Program-made: the position numbers and the translations under genes
Shown here: positions 11,772-23,156 of the stretch, in pieces
Layout of the letters: each line of letters begins with the position of its first letter
Numbering within the stretch: position 1 is the first letter of the stretch
The notes under the pieces: generated by a model
The model's input: the letters and a program-made list of their open reading frames with translations, nothing else
Database searches by the model: none
Told to the model about the DNA's origin: nothing
Source: Babylonia areolata
Taxonomy: Eukaryota > Mollusca > Gastropoda > Neogastropoda > Buccinidae
Direction of reading: 5' to 3'
DNA length: 64,000 nt
Assembly: GCF_041734735.1 (NCBI RefSeq)
Contig: NC_134882.1
Coordinates: forward strand, 27,334,199 to 27,398,198

Positions 11772-11896
11772 ACAAACGCGGCGTGCGGCCAGCTTGTACA
11801 TTGTGGTTCCCCGCTCCTCCCACAGTGGCCTGTACACCCTGTTTGCCTCCACCCGCCACAAGAACGCTTCGGCCAACATCACTCTCATGGTCTATG
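11772..11896 (+). CDS. RTK exon 5: second half of Ig domain D4
   Basis: 125 nt, phase 2 to phase 1. Acceptor TTTGTTCAG, donor TATG|GTAAGG (a strong donor). The F-strand block HSGLYTLFASTRHKNAS has leucine or phenylalanine where canonical Ig domains have cysteine, again as in VEGFR/PDGFR D4. An NAS and an NIT sequon are present. Confidence 0.92.
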
Positions 11897-12111
11897 GTAA
11901 GGGAGCTTGCGGATGGGTTTTTGATGAAACATTGAATGAACTTAATTGATTTAGGGTGTGAGTAAGTTTTCACAATTCATGTGAGCTGAAACAAATTAGT
12001 TTGATATGGAGATACCTTACAGATAATGGGGAAAGACACTAATTACTTTATTCCATCTTAGATTACTGAAATTGTATATTAACACTGAATGGCACTGGCA
12101 CTGAATGGGTT

Positions 12112-12926
12112 TATGTGTGCAGTGGATGATGTGTGTGACTAACGACAGTGATGGTGTGGGCAGTGGGTGATGTGTGACTAACGACAGTGATGGTGTGGGC
12201 AGTGGGTGATGTGTGTGACTAACGATGGTGATGGTGTGGGCAGTGGGTGATGTGTGTGACTAACGATGGTGATGGTGTGTGCAGTGGATGATGTGTGTGA
12301 CTAACGACAGTGATGGTGTGGGCAGTGGGTGATGTGTGTGACTAACGATGGTGATGGTGTGGGCAGTGGGTGATGTGTGTGACTAACGACAGTGATGGTG
12401 TGGGCAGTGGATGATGTGTGTGACTAACGACAGTGATGGTGTGGGCAGTGGATGATGTGTGACTAACAACAGTGATGGTGTGGGCAGTGGATGATGTGTG
12501 TGACTAACGATGGTGATGGTGTGGGCAGTGGGTGATGTGTGACTAACGACAGTGATGGTGTGGGCAGTGGATGATGTGTGTGACTAACGACAGTGATGGT
12601 GTGGGCAGTGGATGATGTGTGTGACTAACGACGGTGATGGTGTGGGCAGTGGGTGATGTGTGACTAACGACAGTGATGGTGTGGGCAGTGGATGATGTGT
12701 GTGACTAACGATGGTGATGGTGTGGGCAGTGGGTGATGTGTGACTAACGATGGTGATGGTGTGGGCAGTGGGTGATGTGTGACTAACGACAGTGATGGTG
12801 TGGGCAGTGGGTGATGTGTGACTAACGATGGTGATGGTGTGGGCAGTGGGTGATGTGTGACTAACGATGGTGATGGTGTGGGCAGTGGATGATGTGTGTG
12901 ACTAACGAGGGTGATGCTTTGGGCAG
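12112..12926 (+). repeat. 39-41-bp minisatellite carrying the exon 6 acceptor
   Basis: About 20 units containing GATGTGTGTGACTAACGA, GTGATGGTGTGGGCAG. The final unit is the exon 6 acceptor region (GACTAACGAGGGTGATGCTT then TGGGCAG), so each upstream unit supplies a near-identical GTGTGGGCAG decoy acceptor. Confidence 0.92.
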
Positions 12927-13060
12927 GTAAGCCAGAGGTGAGCATCCTGCCGGTGGGGTCCCAGAAGGGGCAGGTGGTGGTGCAGGCCAACACAGACATG
13001 CAGCTGTATTGCCAGGTGGAGGGCATGCCCGCCTCCAACGTCACCTGGTTCTTCCAGGAG
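12927..13060 (+). CDS. RTK exon 6: first half of Ig domain D5
   Basis: 134 nt, phase 1 to phase 0. The acceptor GGGCAG is followed by exon bases GTAAGC, so the same spot also reads as a consensus donor. Donor at the true end is GAG|GTGAGG. B-strand cysteine and core tryptophan lie in MQLYCQVEGMPASNVTWFF. One NVT sequon. Confidence 0.92.
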
Positions 13061-13164
13061 GTGAGGGGCGCCACCGTCCAGTTCTCCTAGGTTTTCCTGG
13101 AACTCTGACACCTCCGCCCCATATGCAAACACCTCATAACCAAACCATTAGTTTTTGTGCATGT

Positions 13165-13845
13165 ATTTTATCAGAGCTAGACTAGTGTAGTTCTGTTCTC
13201 ACTGGCTATCCATGGAAGCAGCTCAAAGGTCTCCTACAGTTCTGCTGCCAGACTCATTCTTAAGGCATGGAAGTCCGAGCAATGTACACCTGTCTTTAAA
13301 GATGTACACTGCGTTCCTATTCAGAAGAGAATTATGCACATAGTCTGGTGTTTCTGTTTTTGTATAATTTCAGAAACTGCACCTTTTAAGCAGTATGATC
13401 CTTCAAGATCTCTCCGTTCTTTTAGTGATGATGGAATCTTTTATTTCCCCTAAGTCTTTTGGAACCCCCCCCCCCCCCACCCACCCCCTAAAAAAAAAAC
13501 AACCCAACCCCAGGACAGGAGAGCTTTTCAGTCTTCAGCTGAACAAACGCGGTATTCACTGCCTTTTTCAGCACACCACAGTCCTTCACTCACACCACAG
13601 TCCTTCACTCACATCCTTTAAAACAAAACTAGAAACACTCCTTTCCAAGCAGTCTGTACATAATCAGTATATAATCAAGGCACTCCATTCTGCTTCTGTA
13701 TTGATGGATCCACAACTATTGGACTTTTGTTTAATGTCCAGTCACACAAACTAGTGATTATAGACATTTTGTTAAAGTATTCGTTTTCACATTTGAATGT
13801 TACTGTTTAAAAGGTATAAAAGGTTCATGAAAAAAGGTATATTCT

Positions 13846-13881
<36 letters not shown>

Positions 13882-13975
13882 CTGATTTGTAATTGTAAGG
13901 TGCTTTGAGAGGTTGGGAAGCACTATATGAATGTACTGTTGTTATTATTATCATTGTTATTATCATTATCATCAT
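13165..13975 (+). mobile_element. LINE 3' fragment (CR1-like, end of reverse transcriptase plus 3' UTR)
   Basis: A decayed reading frame at about 13225-13440 gives SSAARLILKAWKSEQCTP, VPIQKRIMHIVWC and YDPSRSLRS, the pattern of the RT C-terminus of CR1/L2-type LINEs (AARL, LHWLPI, PSRSLRS). It ends in a 3' UTR with GCTTTGAGAGGTTGGGAAGC and an ATT-rich tail. 5'-truncated, as usual for LINEs. Contains a polyC tract (about 13468-13480) and a GT run (13846-13880). Confidence 0.65.
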
Positions 13976-14565
13976 TAAAGGAGGTTACCAACACCTGGAA
14001 TTCAAGATAAGCCACTGTATTGTATCTCAAGATTGGGCCAGTCTTCTTTATTACGCCTCACTGACTGAATCTTGGGTGCCTTCAATTGGTAACTTTCAAG
14101 CTCAAGCTCGCTCTTGCATGCTCTCTCACACTGTTTCATCTGGGTTCCTGATGCGATAGTTTTAAAAAAAAGTTTTTTTTAACAAATTTGTACCCTGAGT
14201 ACTGATTTATCTGTAACATCTGGTTGCTTCTGAGTACTGGAGTGGGCATGTTCAGTTTCATTTTTCGCTTAGTTTTATTATTCATCACTTGGTGCTTTAA
14301 GCCTCTATGTTGTACGCTGCTATTCTCAAAGAGAATGAGCATGTTTCTCTTCATGATGTATGCATTTTGTGAATAAATTGCAACTTTGACAGTGCACTCA
14401 AGTTGTATTAGGGCTGGTCCACAGAAGCTGCAGTGCAGCTGCACTGACTGGGTACAAAGTAGTGAAGGTTTTTTAAAAGATTTTGTAGTGCTGGTCCACA
14501 GAAACTGCAGTGCAGCTGCACTGACTGGGTACAAAGTGCTGAGGGTTTTCACACCATGTAGAGTG
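13976..14565 (+). other. Intron 6 stretch with a duplicated palindrome-bearing segment
   Basis: AT-rich intronic DNA. A segment of about 53 bp is repeated 77 bp apart (about 14410-14462 and 14487-14539), each copy holding the perfect 16-bp palindrome CAGTGCAGCTGCACTG. No gene seen. Confidence 0.6.
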
Positions 14566-16130
14566 TGAGCACTGAGCGGTGTGTGAGCGCTGAGCGGTGT
14601 GTGAGCGCTGAGGGGTGTGTGAGCGCTGAGGGGTGTGTGAGCACTGAGAGGTGTGTGAGCGCTGAGGGGTGTGTGAGCACTGAGAGGTGTGTGAGCGCTG
14701 AGGGGTGTGTGAGCGCTGAGCGGTGTGTGAGCGGTGTGTGAGCGCTGAGGGGTGTGTGAGCGGTGTGTGATCACTGAGCAGTGTGTGAGCCCTGAGGGGT
14801 GTGTGAGCACTGAGAGGTGTGTGAGCGCTGAGGGGTGTGTGAGCGGTGTGTGAGCGCTGAGGGGTGTGTGAGCGGTGTGTGAGTGCTGAGCGGTGTGTGA
14901 GCGCTGAGCGGTGTGTGAGCGCTGAGGGGTGTGTGAGCGCTGAGGGGTGTGTGAGCGCTGAGCGGTGTGTGAGCACTGAGGGGTGTGTGAGCGCTGAGGG
15001 GTGTGTGAGCGCTGAGCGGTGTGTGAGCACTGAGGGGTGTGTGAGCGCTGAGGGGTGTGTGAGCACTGAGAGGTGTGTGAGCGCTGAGGGGTGTGTGAGC
15101 GGTGTGTGAGCGCTGAGCGGTGTTTGAGCGCTGAGGGGTGTGTGAGCGCTGAGGGGTGTGTGAGCGCTGAGCGGTGTGTGAGCGCTGAGGGGTGTGTGAG
15201 CGCTGAGGGGTGTGTGAGCGGTGTGTGAGCGCTGAGTGGTGTGTGAGCGGTGTGTGATCACTGAGCAGTGTGTGAGCCCTGAGGGGTGTGTGAGCACTGA
15301 GAGGTGTGTGAGCGCTGAGGGGTGTGTGAGCGGTGTGTGAGCGCTGAGGGGTGTGTGAGCGCTGAGGGGTGTGTGAGCGGTGTGTGAGCGCTGAGCGGTG
15401 TGTGAGCGCTGAGGGGTGTGTGAGCGCTGAGGGGTGTGTGAGCGCTGAGCGGTGTGTGAGCACTGAGGGGTGTGTGAGCACTGAGGGGTGTGTGAGCACT
15501 GAGGGGTGTGTGAGCGCTGAGTGGTGTGTGAGAGCGGTGTGTGAGCGCTGAGCGGTGTGTGAGCGCTGAGCGGTGTGTGAGCGCTGAGCGGTGTGTGAGC
15601 GCTGAGGGGTGTGTGAGCGCTGAGGGGTGTGTGAGCGCTGAGCGGTGTGTGAGCACTGAGGGGTGTGTGAGCACTGAGGGGTGTGTGAGCGCTGAGTGGT
15701 GTGTGAGCGCTGAGTGGTGTGTGAGCGCTGAGCGGTCTGTGAGCACTGAGGGGTGTGTGAGCACTGAGGGGTGTGTGAGCGGTGTGTGAGTGCTGAGAGG
15801 TGTGTGAGCGGTGTGTGAGTGCTGAGAGGTGTGTGAGCGCTGAGGGGTGTGTGAGCGCTGAGCGGTGTGTGAGCACTGAGGGGTGTGTGAGCACTGAGGG
15901 GTGTGTGAGCAGTGTGTGAGTGCTGAGGGGTGTGTGAGCACTGAGGGGTGTGTGAGCACTGAGGGGTGTGTGAGCGGTGTGTGAGTGCTGAGAGGTGTGT
16001 GAGCGCTGAGTGGTGTGTGAGGGGTGTGTGAGCACTGAGGGGTGTGTGAGCGGTGTGTGAGCGCTGAGGGGTGTGTGAGCGCTGAGCGGTGTGTGAGCAC
16101 TGAGCGGTGTGTGAGCACTGAGTGGTGTGT
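14566..16130 (+). repeat. 18-bp minisatellite up to exon 7
   Basis: More than 80 copies of GTGTGAGCGCTGAGGGGT with G/C/A variants and occasional short GTGTGAGCGGT units. It runs to 12 bp before the exon 7 acceptor. The 18-bp period keeps ORFs open in several antisense frames (up to about 520 codons), none of them credible. Confidence 0.95.
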
Positions 16131-16142
16131 GTGGTGTGGCAG

Positions 16143-16338
16143 GTCCCCCCCGGGAACTTCACGCAGAATGTCACCCTGTGGCGGGAGCTGGACCAAAGCC
16201 AGTGGGAGCTGAACCAGCGCTCGGGGTCGCAGGAGCATTACCTCCTCAAGGTCAGGGACACCAGGACGGGCTGGTACCGATGTGCCGCCATCAACCACTA
16301 CGGGGAGGCTCACGACGACATCAAGTACATCGTGGCAG
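16143..16338 (+). CDS. RTK exon 7: second half of Ig domain D5
   Basis: 196 nt, phase 0 to phase 1. Acceptor GTGTGGCAG directly after the 18-bp array, donor GCAG|GTCAGG. The F-strand block TGWYRCAAINHYGEA is a canonical GxYxC motif that pairs with the D5 cysteine of exon 6. Two sequons (NFT, NVT). Confidence 0.95.
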
Positions 16339-18531
16339 GTCAGGGTCAGGGTCAGATCACTTCCAGGTGTTTAGGATGGGATGAGGGTCTAAACGAAAAA
16401 CAAAAACAAAACAGGATTGGTCTCCTGAATAATGCTAAATAAGTCACTTGGTCACACAGTGTAAGAAACAGTAATTGAAACATAATTTCAATACAACAGA
16501 ATGACCCAGAATAGAAAATATAGAGGATTCCCTTTTAGACACTCACAATGTTGGAAAAAATAAAATAAAATGAAAATAATAATGAATGTATATAAAGAAA
16601 TAAATAAATCTAAAAAAAAAGATTAAAAAATCAATTATATAAATTGACATAAGAAAGATAATAATAAAATAAAACAAAAAGCACAAATCTGGTATAGAGT
16701 TCAAAAGTATGCAGGAATCTTGTACAAAAACATATTCTCACAAGTGCACATGAATCAGTTACAAATCCTACATGCATTTCCCATGAATGTTTTTTGTGTT
16801 ATGTTTGCAATTGTTCTTGGATAGAGGTTTGTGTGTATGTGTGTGTCATTAAAATGTGTTCTGTATTTCTTATTATAAAGCTTCAGGTTAAAAGAAAAAG
16901 AAAAAAGAGGAAAAAAAGCAGATTCGAATGCTGTGTGTTTGGGTGAGAAGAAACTGTCTTACCCATTACTCTATCGTGGCTCCATAGCTGACGTTTGAAA
17001 ATATAACATTTAAACATGCTTTTTTAAAGGGCGATAAATCAATTGCAGTATTCGCAGTGAGAACGCTGTTTAAATCATATTATTCTGGTGTATCGTGGAC
17101 ATTAAAAAAATCTTTAAGGGCAATTAAAAATTCTTTGTAAGTCCGCGGTAAAGGAAACGTGGCTATCGCCGCAATCACACTGCAACATTTTGCCGTTTTC
17201 TCTGGATCTAGATAGATTTACAAGTTTAGTTACACCCGGTTGACACGGTCAATTCAATTTCTCTTTTATGTTCATTCTAGTTTTATAGTTTTAAAGTTGA
17301 TATGAAAATTAAGTATTTTGTTAAACTTATAATATGTAGAGCCAAGTACAAGTACTTCTAAACGTCGTATGAAGTGAAAAGGACTTCATTTTGAGAAAAG
17401 TCAAGACTGGAAATTTTTATGTTTCATCAGTTCAAGGGTATTAATTCTGATGGTTTATTATTTTTAACTGTGAATTCCGACTGATTCTGTGGATATTTTT
17501 ATGGCAGTTTGGGGTATAATCCAGTAAGTGATGAGGTGTTCACAAATCTTTCTCTGTTATCGTGTATTGTCGATTGAATATAGGATTGAATGGCCATGTC
17601 AACAACTTGAAACAAAATGGCGTCATTCGCGTTCGTGAAGAATATGAGCACGCGCTTTGAATATGTATAAATATGTGTACGCAATTGATTTTTGACCATG
17701 ACCTTCAGGGCTCACTCGTATTGATTTTAATATTTTCCGAAAAAGACCATGTACCACTTGGGCGAATGAACATTGTGAAAGCCCTGTATACTGAGAGTAA
17801 AACACACAAGCTTTTTATATATTCAGTATAATTTCAAAATGTAATGTTTAAGATGAGAAAGATCAGTTTAAAGCAAATTAAGCCCCCTAGCATTAATTAC
17901 AGATTAATTTCCCTTTTTTACCTCTGCACCAAAGACATGCAAAATAAATATAACTTCCATGCTTATCAAAAGAAGTTCCTTTTCCAACAAAAAATGATAA
18001 TAATGACTGCTCTTGTTGTTGTGTCAAAATATCAGATCAAAGTGCCAAGTTTAGAGAATTAAAAAAATATAGAAATAACAGTAAATTCAGTTTGCATATA
18101 ATTTGGCTTCTTTTTTCATTTTTTTGTGCCCATCCCAGAGGTGCAATATTGTTTTAAACAAGATGACTGGAAAGAATTGAATTTTTCCTATTTTTATGCC
18201 AAATTTGGTGCCAACTGACAAAGTATTTGCAGAGAAAATGGCAATGTTAAAGTTTACCACGGACACACAGACACAGACACACACACACACACGCACACAC
18301 ATGCACACACACACACACACACACACAACTGAACACCAGGTTAAAACATAGACTCACTCTGTTTACACAAGTGAGTCAAAAAAGGCATATTCTGACCTCA
18401 TGTCCTGTGTTACAAGGTTACACTGTTTCAAGGTTGAATCTCAGCAATAGTTCAAAGAGGCTCCTGTGTAAGCCTGCTGCACCCAAGAATCTCCATCATT
18501 ATATGTACATTTTTAACTATTAAAAAAAAAA

Positions 18532-18567
<36 letters not shown>

Positions 18568-19593
18568 ACACTGACATTTTGTCAGCATAGAAATGAACGC
18601 AGTGTTTTTATAAATATATATCTATGTATATATACACTATTACTATGTATTCACATTGCATGCCGAAGCATTATCAATATTGTTATGTTATGAAGAGTGA
18701 TCAAATTATACACACCCACACAAAACTGTAAGTACTGTTACTCAGATGTGATGTCACTCACAAAACATTTTCAGTAGTGTGAATCATGATTTTCAGCAAT
18801 ATGCCAGTGGTGTGTCACCAAAAAAAAAGACAAACTATAATCATTTCACCAGGGTCAGGTAACATTTTACACTCTCTGGAACCCCAGTTCCATTCTGATC
18901 ATTCACAAATGACACAGGTCAAAAGCAGAAACATATTTCATGTGTTCCTGATTCTCTCCCCTTGATGTTTTCACTTCTGTATTCAGTCTATCCGTTTCCT
19001 TTTCCAGGTCGAATACATTACTTTCTATGTTTTTTCGATTCTTAAGAGTCAGGGCTGTTGTCACTTTGTCTGTCTCCTGTTTCATGTCCTGTCTCATCCC
19101 CTATCAACATCTTCCTTTGTGGCTAAAATACTGACCATCTCTTTTATCTCTTGAATAGCGTGTCATGCGATGCCATGTATATTTCAGTGTTAGTTTCACT
19201 GTCCTTTCTTTGTTTCTTCACCTCTTGTCTTTCTTTTGAGTTACCGCTGTCCACACTCACACAGGTGTCACTTGATGAGGTGGAGGATGGTTTCCTTTTG
19301 CTGCCTCCTGCTTTTCGTGACAGATATTTACCAATAGGTGCTGGTCATAGTCTTTTACCATAACTGTTTTGGGTTTTTTTATGTATTTGGATTAACACAG
19401 TCTGTTTCTGGAGCCTTGTCACCCACTCTCTCCCAACCAGCTGCTAGGTGGATCACATTGTACAGGCATGATTTTCACAGAGCGACCAATACACGTTGCT
19501 ACGCTGAGCGGAAGTCAAGTCCCAGCACTTAAAACTTTGTGTGCATGGTGTGTTTCGGACAACACTTAATTTCATTTGCACGGTTGATTTCAG
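16339..19593 (+). other. Intron 7: long AT-rich intron without genes
   Basis: About 3.3 kb, AT-rich, with many A/T homopolymers and CA microsatellites (about 18262-18330 and 18535-18562). No exon of the receptor, no RNA gene and no recognisable transposon. Confidence 0.7.
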
Positions 19594-19930
19594 ATGAGAG
19601 TGACAAGGATGGGCTGACGATCAAGAGCATGGCACACCGGGCAGTAGTTCCAGGGGACTCTGTGCGTGTGGTGTGCCGAGCCAGCCTGTGGATGTACCAG
19701 GCCCTTTCCATCTTCCCTTACACCTCACCCCCACCCACCCTCTCCAAAAATGGCACACTGGTCATCATAAACGGAACTGACGCTGACAACATCACCACCA
19801 CAATGGACAGTGTCGACATGGATGGTGATGATGGTGGTGGTGGTGGTGATGGTGATGATGCTGGTTATCGGATAGAAACCACGCTGGTCCCCACAGTAGT
19901 TGATACATCCTATCAGCTCACACACAGCAG
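19594..19930 (+). CDS. RTK exon 8: first half of Ig domain D6 with an Asp/Gly-rich loop
   Basis: 337 nt, phase 1 to phase 2. Acceptor TTGATTTCAG, donor AG|GTAAGG. B-strand cysteine in SVRVVCRAS. The C-D region is much longer than usual and includes the acidic/glycine run MDGDDGGGGGDGDDAG, encoded by a GAT/GGT triplet repeat (19818-19862). VEGFR D6 also has a long loop here, but this low-complexity run looks like an expanded coding microsatellite. Confidence 0.92.
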
Positions 19931-20051
19931 GTAAGGCGTGCTTTAATAATGCCTGGGGGTGTGTAGGTGGGTGGGACGGGAGGGGTAAGGCTCTTTCAGT
20001 TATAAATAGGTCCCCCATCTCCACTTTTCTGGAAATCCTGTTCTGGAAGTC

Positions 20052-20170
20052 CCTCAGTTCAGTTCAGTTTCTGAAGGAGGGGTCACTGCCTTCAGGCAAA
20101 TCCATACTGGCTGCACCACATCTGCTAAGTAGATGCCTGACCAGCAGATTAACCCAACGAGAAGTCCCTC
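20052..20170 (-). mobile_element. SINE 3' fragment (same family as 23157)
   Basis: The reverse complement contains GCTGGTCAGGCATCTACTTAGCAGATGTGGTG and a CTGAACTGAACTG tail, matching in order the 3' half of the SINE at 23157-23570 (there GGTCAGGCATCTGCCTAGCA). Confidence 0.6.
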
Positions 20171-20221
20171 ACTCACCCACACGCTCCCACAACCCTCCCG
20201 CTCCCCACACAAACCCAGTTC

Positions 20222-20362
20222 CCTACTCACACATGCAAAGACACACACACGCACACACACACACAAGCATATGCACATGCACAAACACACACACTCACAC
20301 ACACAGACACACAGACACAGACACACATGCACAAACACACACACACACACACACACACCCTC
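20222..20362 (+). repeat. CA/CACACA microsatellite cluster
   Basis: Interrupted (CA)n with ACGC, GCAT and CAGA variants, in intron 8. Confidence 0.85.
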
Positions 20363-20764
20363 ATGAGAATGCCAGGGGCCTCTTTCAGTATGAATAGTAT
20401 AGATCTCTGAACCCCATTTTTCCTGTTGTTAGGGTGTGTGCATACTGGGTACGTTTATGTTTCCATATCCCACTAAATGCTGTCAAGTATTACAGGATCT
20501 CTAACATGCACATTTGATTCCCTGCATCCATATGGACACAAAGATATTTCAAGCACTTTGCAGGCCTGAGTGTGTGTCGACGTGGGAGACTGGGATAAAA
20601 AATCTCTTGACCCATCAAGCCATTGTTTTCATCCCTCATGTGGCCTTGTGTGGTTGGCTAGGCTTTAACTTTCACAAGCAACGGTGAAGATCAGGCACAT
20701 GTGACCAGGATACGAATCAAGGAACCTCAGGCTGAAATTCCAGCACTTAAACCCAGGGGGTTGG

Positions 20765-21315
20765 TACAGAGTCATGGAAGTCTGGAAAAATCTTGGAAAG
20801 TGAGAGAACCATTTCCAAAATCTTGGAAAGTGAGAGAACCATTTCCACAGCCGGAAAAGTCTCAGAAAAAAAAAGAAGTTTTGTCTGTCAGGTTCTGGAA
20901 AAGGCTGGGAATTTTAATAAAACACTTGATCGGCATCATTTCACCCTCATTTGCCCAGTTTCCCCCAACCCTCCATTCATTCACATCTGCCACCCCTTCT
21001 AACCGATAATACTCAAATGTATTCATAAATAGTTTAACAAAATGTCTTCAGTCACTGATTTGTTTGATGGGACATTAAACAAAATTCCTCCACTTGATCG
21101 GCACCGTTCATCAACAAAGAGTTTAATGCATTTAAAACAAACAAGTGATTAAATTTGAGCATTGATACAACAATATCCACCAGTCTCTTTTGTCAGTAGT
21201 GCAACAGACACATTTGTGTGTGTGTGTGTCAGTTTGGCTTTTTATTTGGTATGGGAAATTTTTGGTGTGGTGTGGTGTGGAAAAGGTCTTGCAGAAGTGT
21301 GGAATTTCAACAGAA
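20765..21315 (+). mobile_element. Dispersed repeat copies (GGAAGTCTGGAAAA family)
   Basis: A main copy at 20765-20930 and a further fragment at 21235-21315 (GTGTGGAAAAGGTCTTGCAG) match two successive parts of the copy at 29697-30015, so this may be one element split by a 300-bp insertion. Unnamed and non-coding. Confidence 0.45.
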
Positions 21316-21359
21316 AGAAACACAGTAGGAAAGATTTAGTTCTGTAGCTGTGCAGACCT

Positions 21360-21665
21360 TGAATTCACTGCCTTTTGTCAGCCTGTCACAGCACTTCACT
21401 CACATTCTTTTCATCAACACTGAAAACATTCCTTTTCAAGCAGTCTCTGCATAATTGAGGCACTCCATTCCATGTCTGTATTCTGTAGATAAAGATATAT
21501 TCTCTGTGTGCGCGTGCGTGTGTGTGTCTGCATAAATATGTTTGTGTGTGGGGGGGGGGGGGGGGGGGGGGACGGGGGATGTTGTCTGATTGACACGAAA
21601 TTCTAAAGCCTTTGAGTGTTTTGAAAGTGCCTTGTGAATGCATGATTATGATTATTATTATCACT
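21360..21665 (+). mobile_element. LINE 3'-UTR copy with 22-base polyG tract
   Basis: Matches the 3' end of the LINE at 13165 (ATTCACTGCCTTTT, then CAGTCCTTCACTCACA-like block, CCTTTTCAAGCAGTCT, GGCACTCCATTC) and ends GATTATGATTATTATTATCA. A GT/GCGT tract and a run of about 22 G (21550-21571) lie within it. Confidence 0.6.
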
Positions 21666-21889
21666 TTTGTTTGGAACCCTACTAAATACTGCTCGGCTGC
21701 TGCGCGTGACTTAGCCTGTGTTGTGTGTGTGTGTGTGTGCGCGCGCGTGCGTGTGCATGTGCGCGTGTGTATGTATGTGTATGTGTGTGGGTGTTGTGTG
21801 GGTGTTTATGTGTGTGTTTATGTGTTGTGTGTGTGCATGTGTTTGTGTGTATTGTGTATGTGTGTATGTGCCTGTATGTGTGTGCGCAG

Positions 21890-22020
21890 GACCCAGTACT
21901 CATTGGAAGTGGTGGCCTACTTCCCCAAGCTGCGAGAGGAGGATGAGGGCTGGTACTGCTGCCAGGCCACCAACTTCAACAACGCCCACGTCATCAGGAA
22001 GTTGCACCTGGAGCTGGAAG
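21890..22020 (+). CDS. RTK exon 9: second half of Ig domain D6
   Basis: 131 nt, phase 2 to phase 1. Acceptor TGTGCGCAG after a GT-rich tract, donor GAAG|GTGAGG. The F-strand block EDEGWYCCQATNFNN is canonical with one extra cysteine. The receptor frame stays open past the donor for 118 codons into the following intron (see findings), at the same domain boundary where soluble FLT1 is made in vertebrates. Confidence 0.95.
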
Positions 22021-22093
22021 GTGAGGCCCACCATTACCTGCCTGCTACCTGCCTGTCCCATAAAAAAAATATAGAAAAAAAAAACAAAAAAAA

Positions 22094-22615
22094 AAGATGG
22101 GAAGACAACATCCCAGAATGGACAGGTCTGAGGCTGAGCGAGGCCCTTAGGGAAGACAACATCCCAGAATGGACAGGTCTGAGGCTGAGCGAGGCCCTTA
22201 GGGAAGACAGCATCCCAGAATGGACAGGTCTGAGGCTGAGCGAGGCCCTTAGGGAAGACAGCATCCCAGAATGGACAGGTCTGAGGCTGAGCGAGGCCCT
22301 TAGGGAAGACAGCATCCCAGAATGGACAGGTCTGAGGATGAGCGAGGCCCTTAGGGAAGACAACATCCCAGAATAGACAGGTCTGAGGCTGAGCGAGGCC
22401 CTTGGGGAAGACAAATCCCAGAATGGACAGGTCTGAGGATGAGCGAGGCCCTTAGGGAAGACAGCATCCCAGAATGGACAGGTCTGAGGATGAGCGAGGC
22501 CCTTAGGGAAGACAGCATCCCAGAATGGACAGGTCTGAGGCTGAGCGAGGCCCTTAGGGAAGACAGCATCCCAGAATGGACAGGTCTGAGGATGAGCGAG
22601 GCCCTTAGGGAAGCA
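22094..22615 (+). repeat. 51-bp minisatellite, about 10 units, after exon 9
   Basis: Units of 51 bp (17 codons) including GACAACATCCCAGAATGGAC, AGGTCTGAGGCTGAGCGAGG and CCCTTAGGGAA. In the exon 9 frame the unit reads REDSIPEWTGLRLSEAL until one unit has a stop at 22374. Units differ by a few point changes only, so amplification is recent. Confidence 0.93.
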
Positions 22616-23156
22616 GAAAACAGAGGAGGATTGAGGAAGGTGGTTGACAAGTTATCGGTGTGGTGTCCCAACGGTCATCTAGACTGAGGGACAAGTGGAG
22701 TGAAGCGAAGTGACCTGTCCATTGTTTTTTGGGTTTTTTTTAATTTCTTTTTTATTATTCTTTTTTTGGGGAGTGTGTGAGTCTTTATTATGTATTTGTG
22801 TGTATTAAATGCAAATTTTATTTGATACTTTTATTTTTTTATTACATTGAGAAGAAAATAATTGTAACATTGTATGATTCACATTAGTCAAAACATTGAT
22901 GTGTTTACACACATATACACATTCACTCTCACTCATATTCAAACCCACCCACACCCCCACCCCCCATCCCACCACCCTCCCACACACACACACCCACACA
23001 CATTTTCACTTACATTCACACACACACATATATACGCACTCTCACACTGACCTTTCATGCACACTCACACATCACTCATACACACAGTCTCAGCACACAG
23101 TACCTTGAAGATGCCTGATGATAACGATATCTGCAGAGTTCATTGCTTCTCCTGAG
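22616..23156 (+). other. Intron 9 AT/CA-rich sequence
   Basis: T-rich tract, an ATTAAA variant poly(A) hexamer at 22804-22809, and CA-rich sequence (about 22910-23095). No gene seen. Confidence 0.5.

Noticed and set aside
14473-16313. Three antisense ORFs of 350-520 codons (SAHTPL repeats)
   Set aside because: Same 18-bp satellite read in different frames.
22094-22615. CRISPR-like array
   Set aside because: Regular repeats here and elsewhere are direct tandem copies without unique spacers, in a eukaryotic gene.
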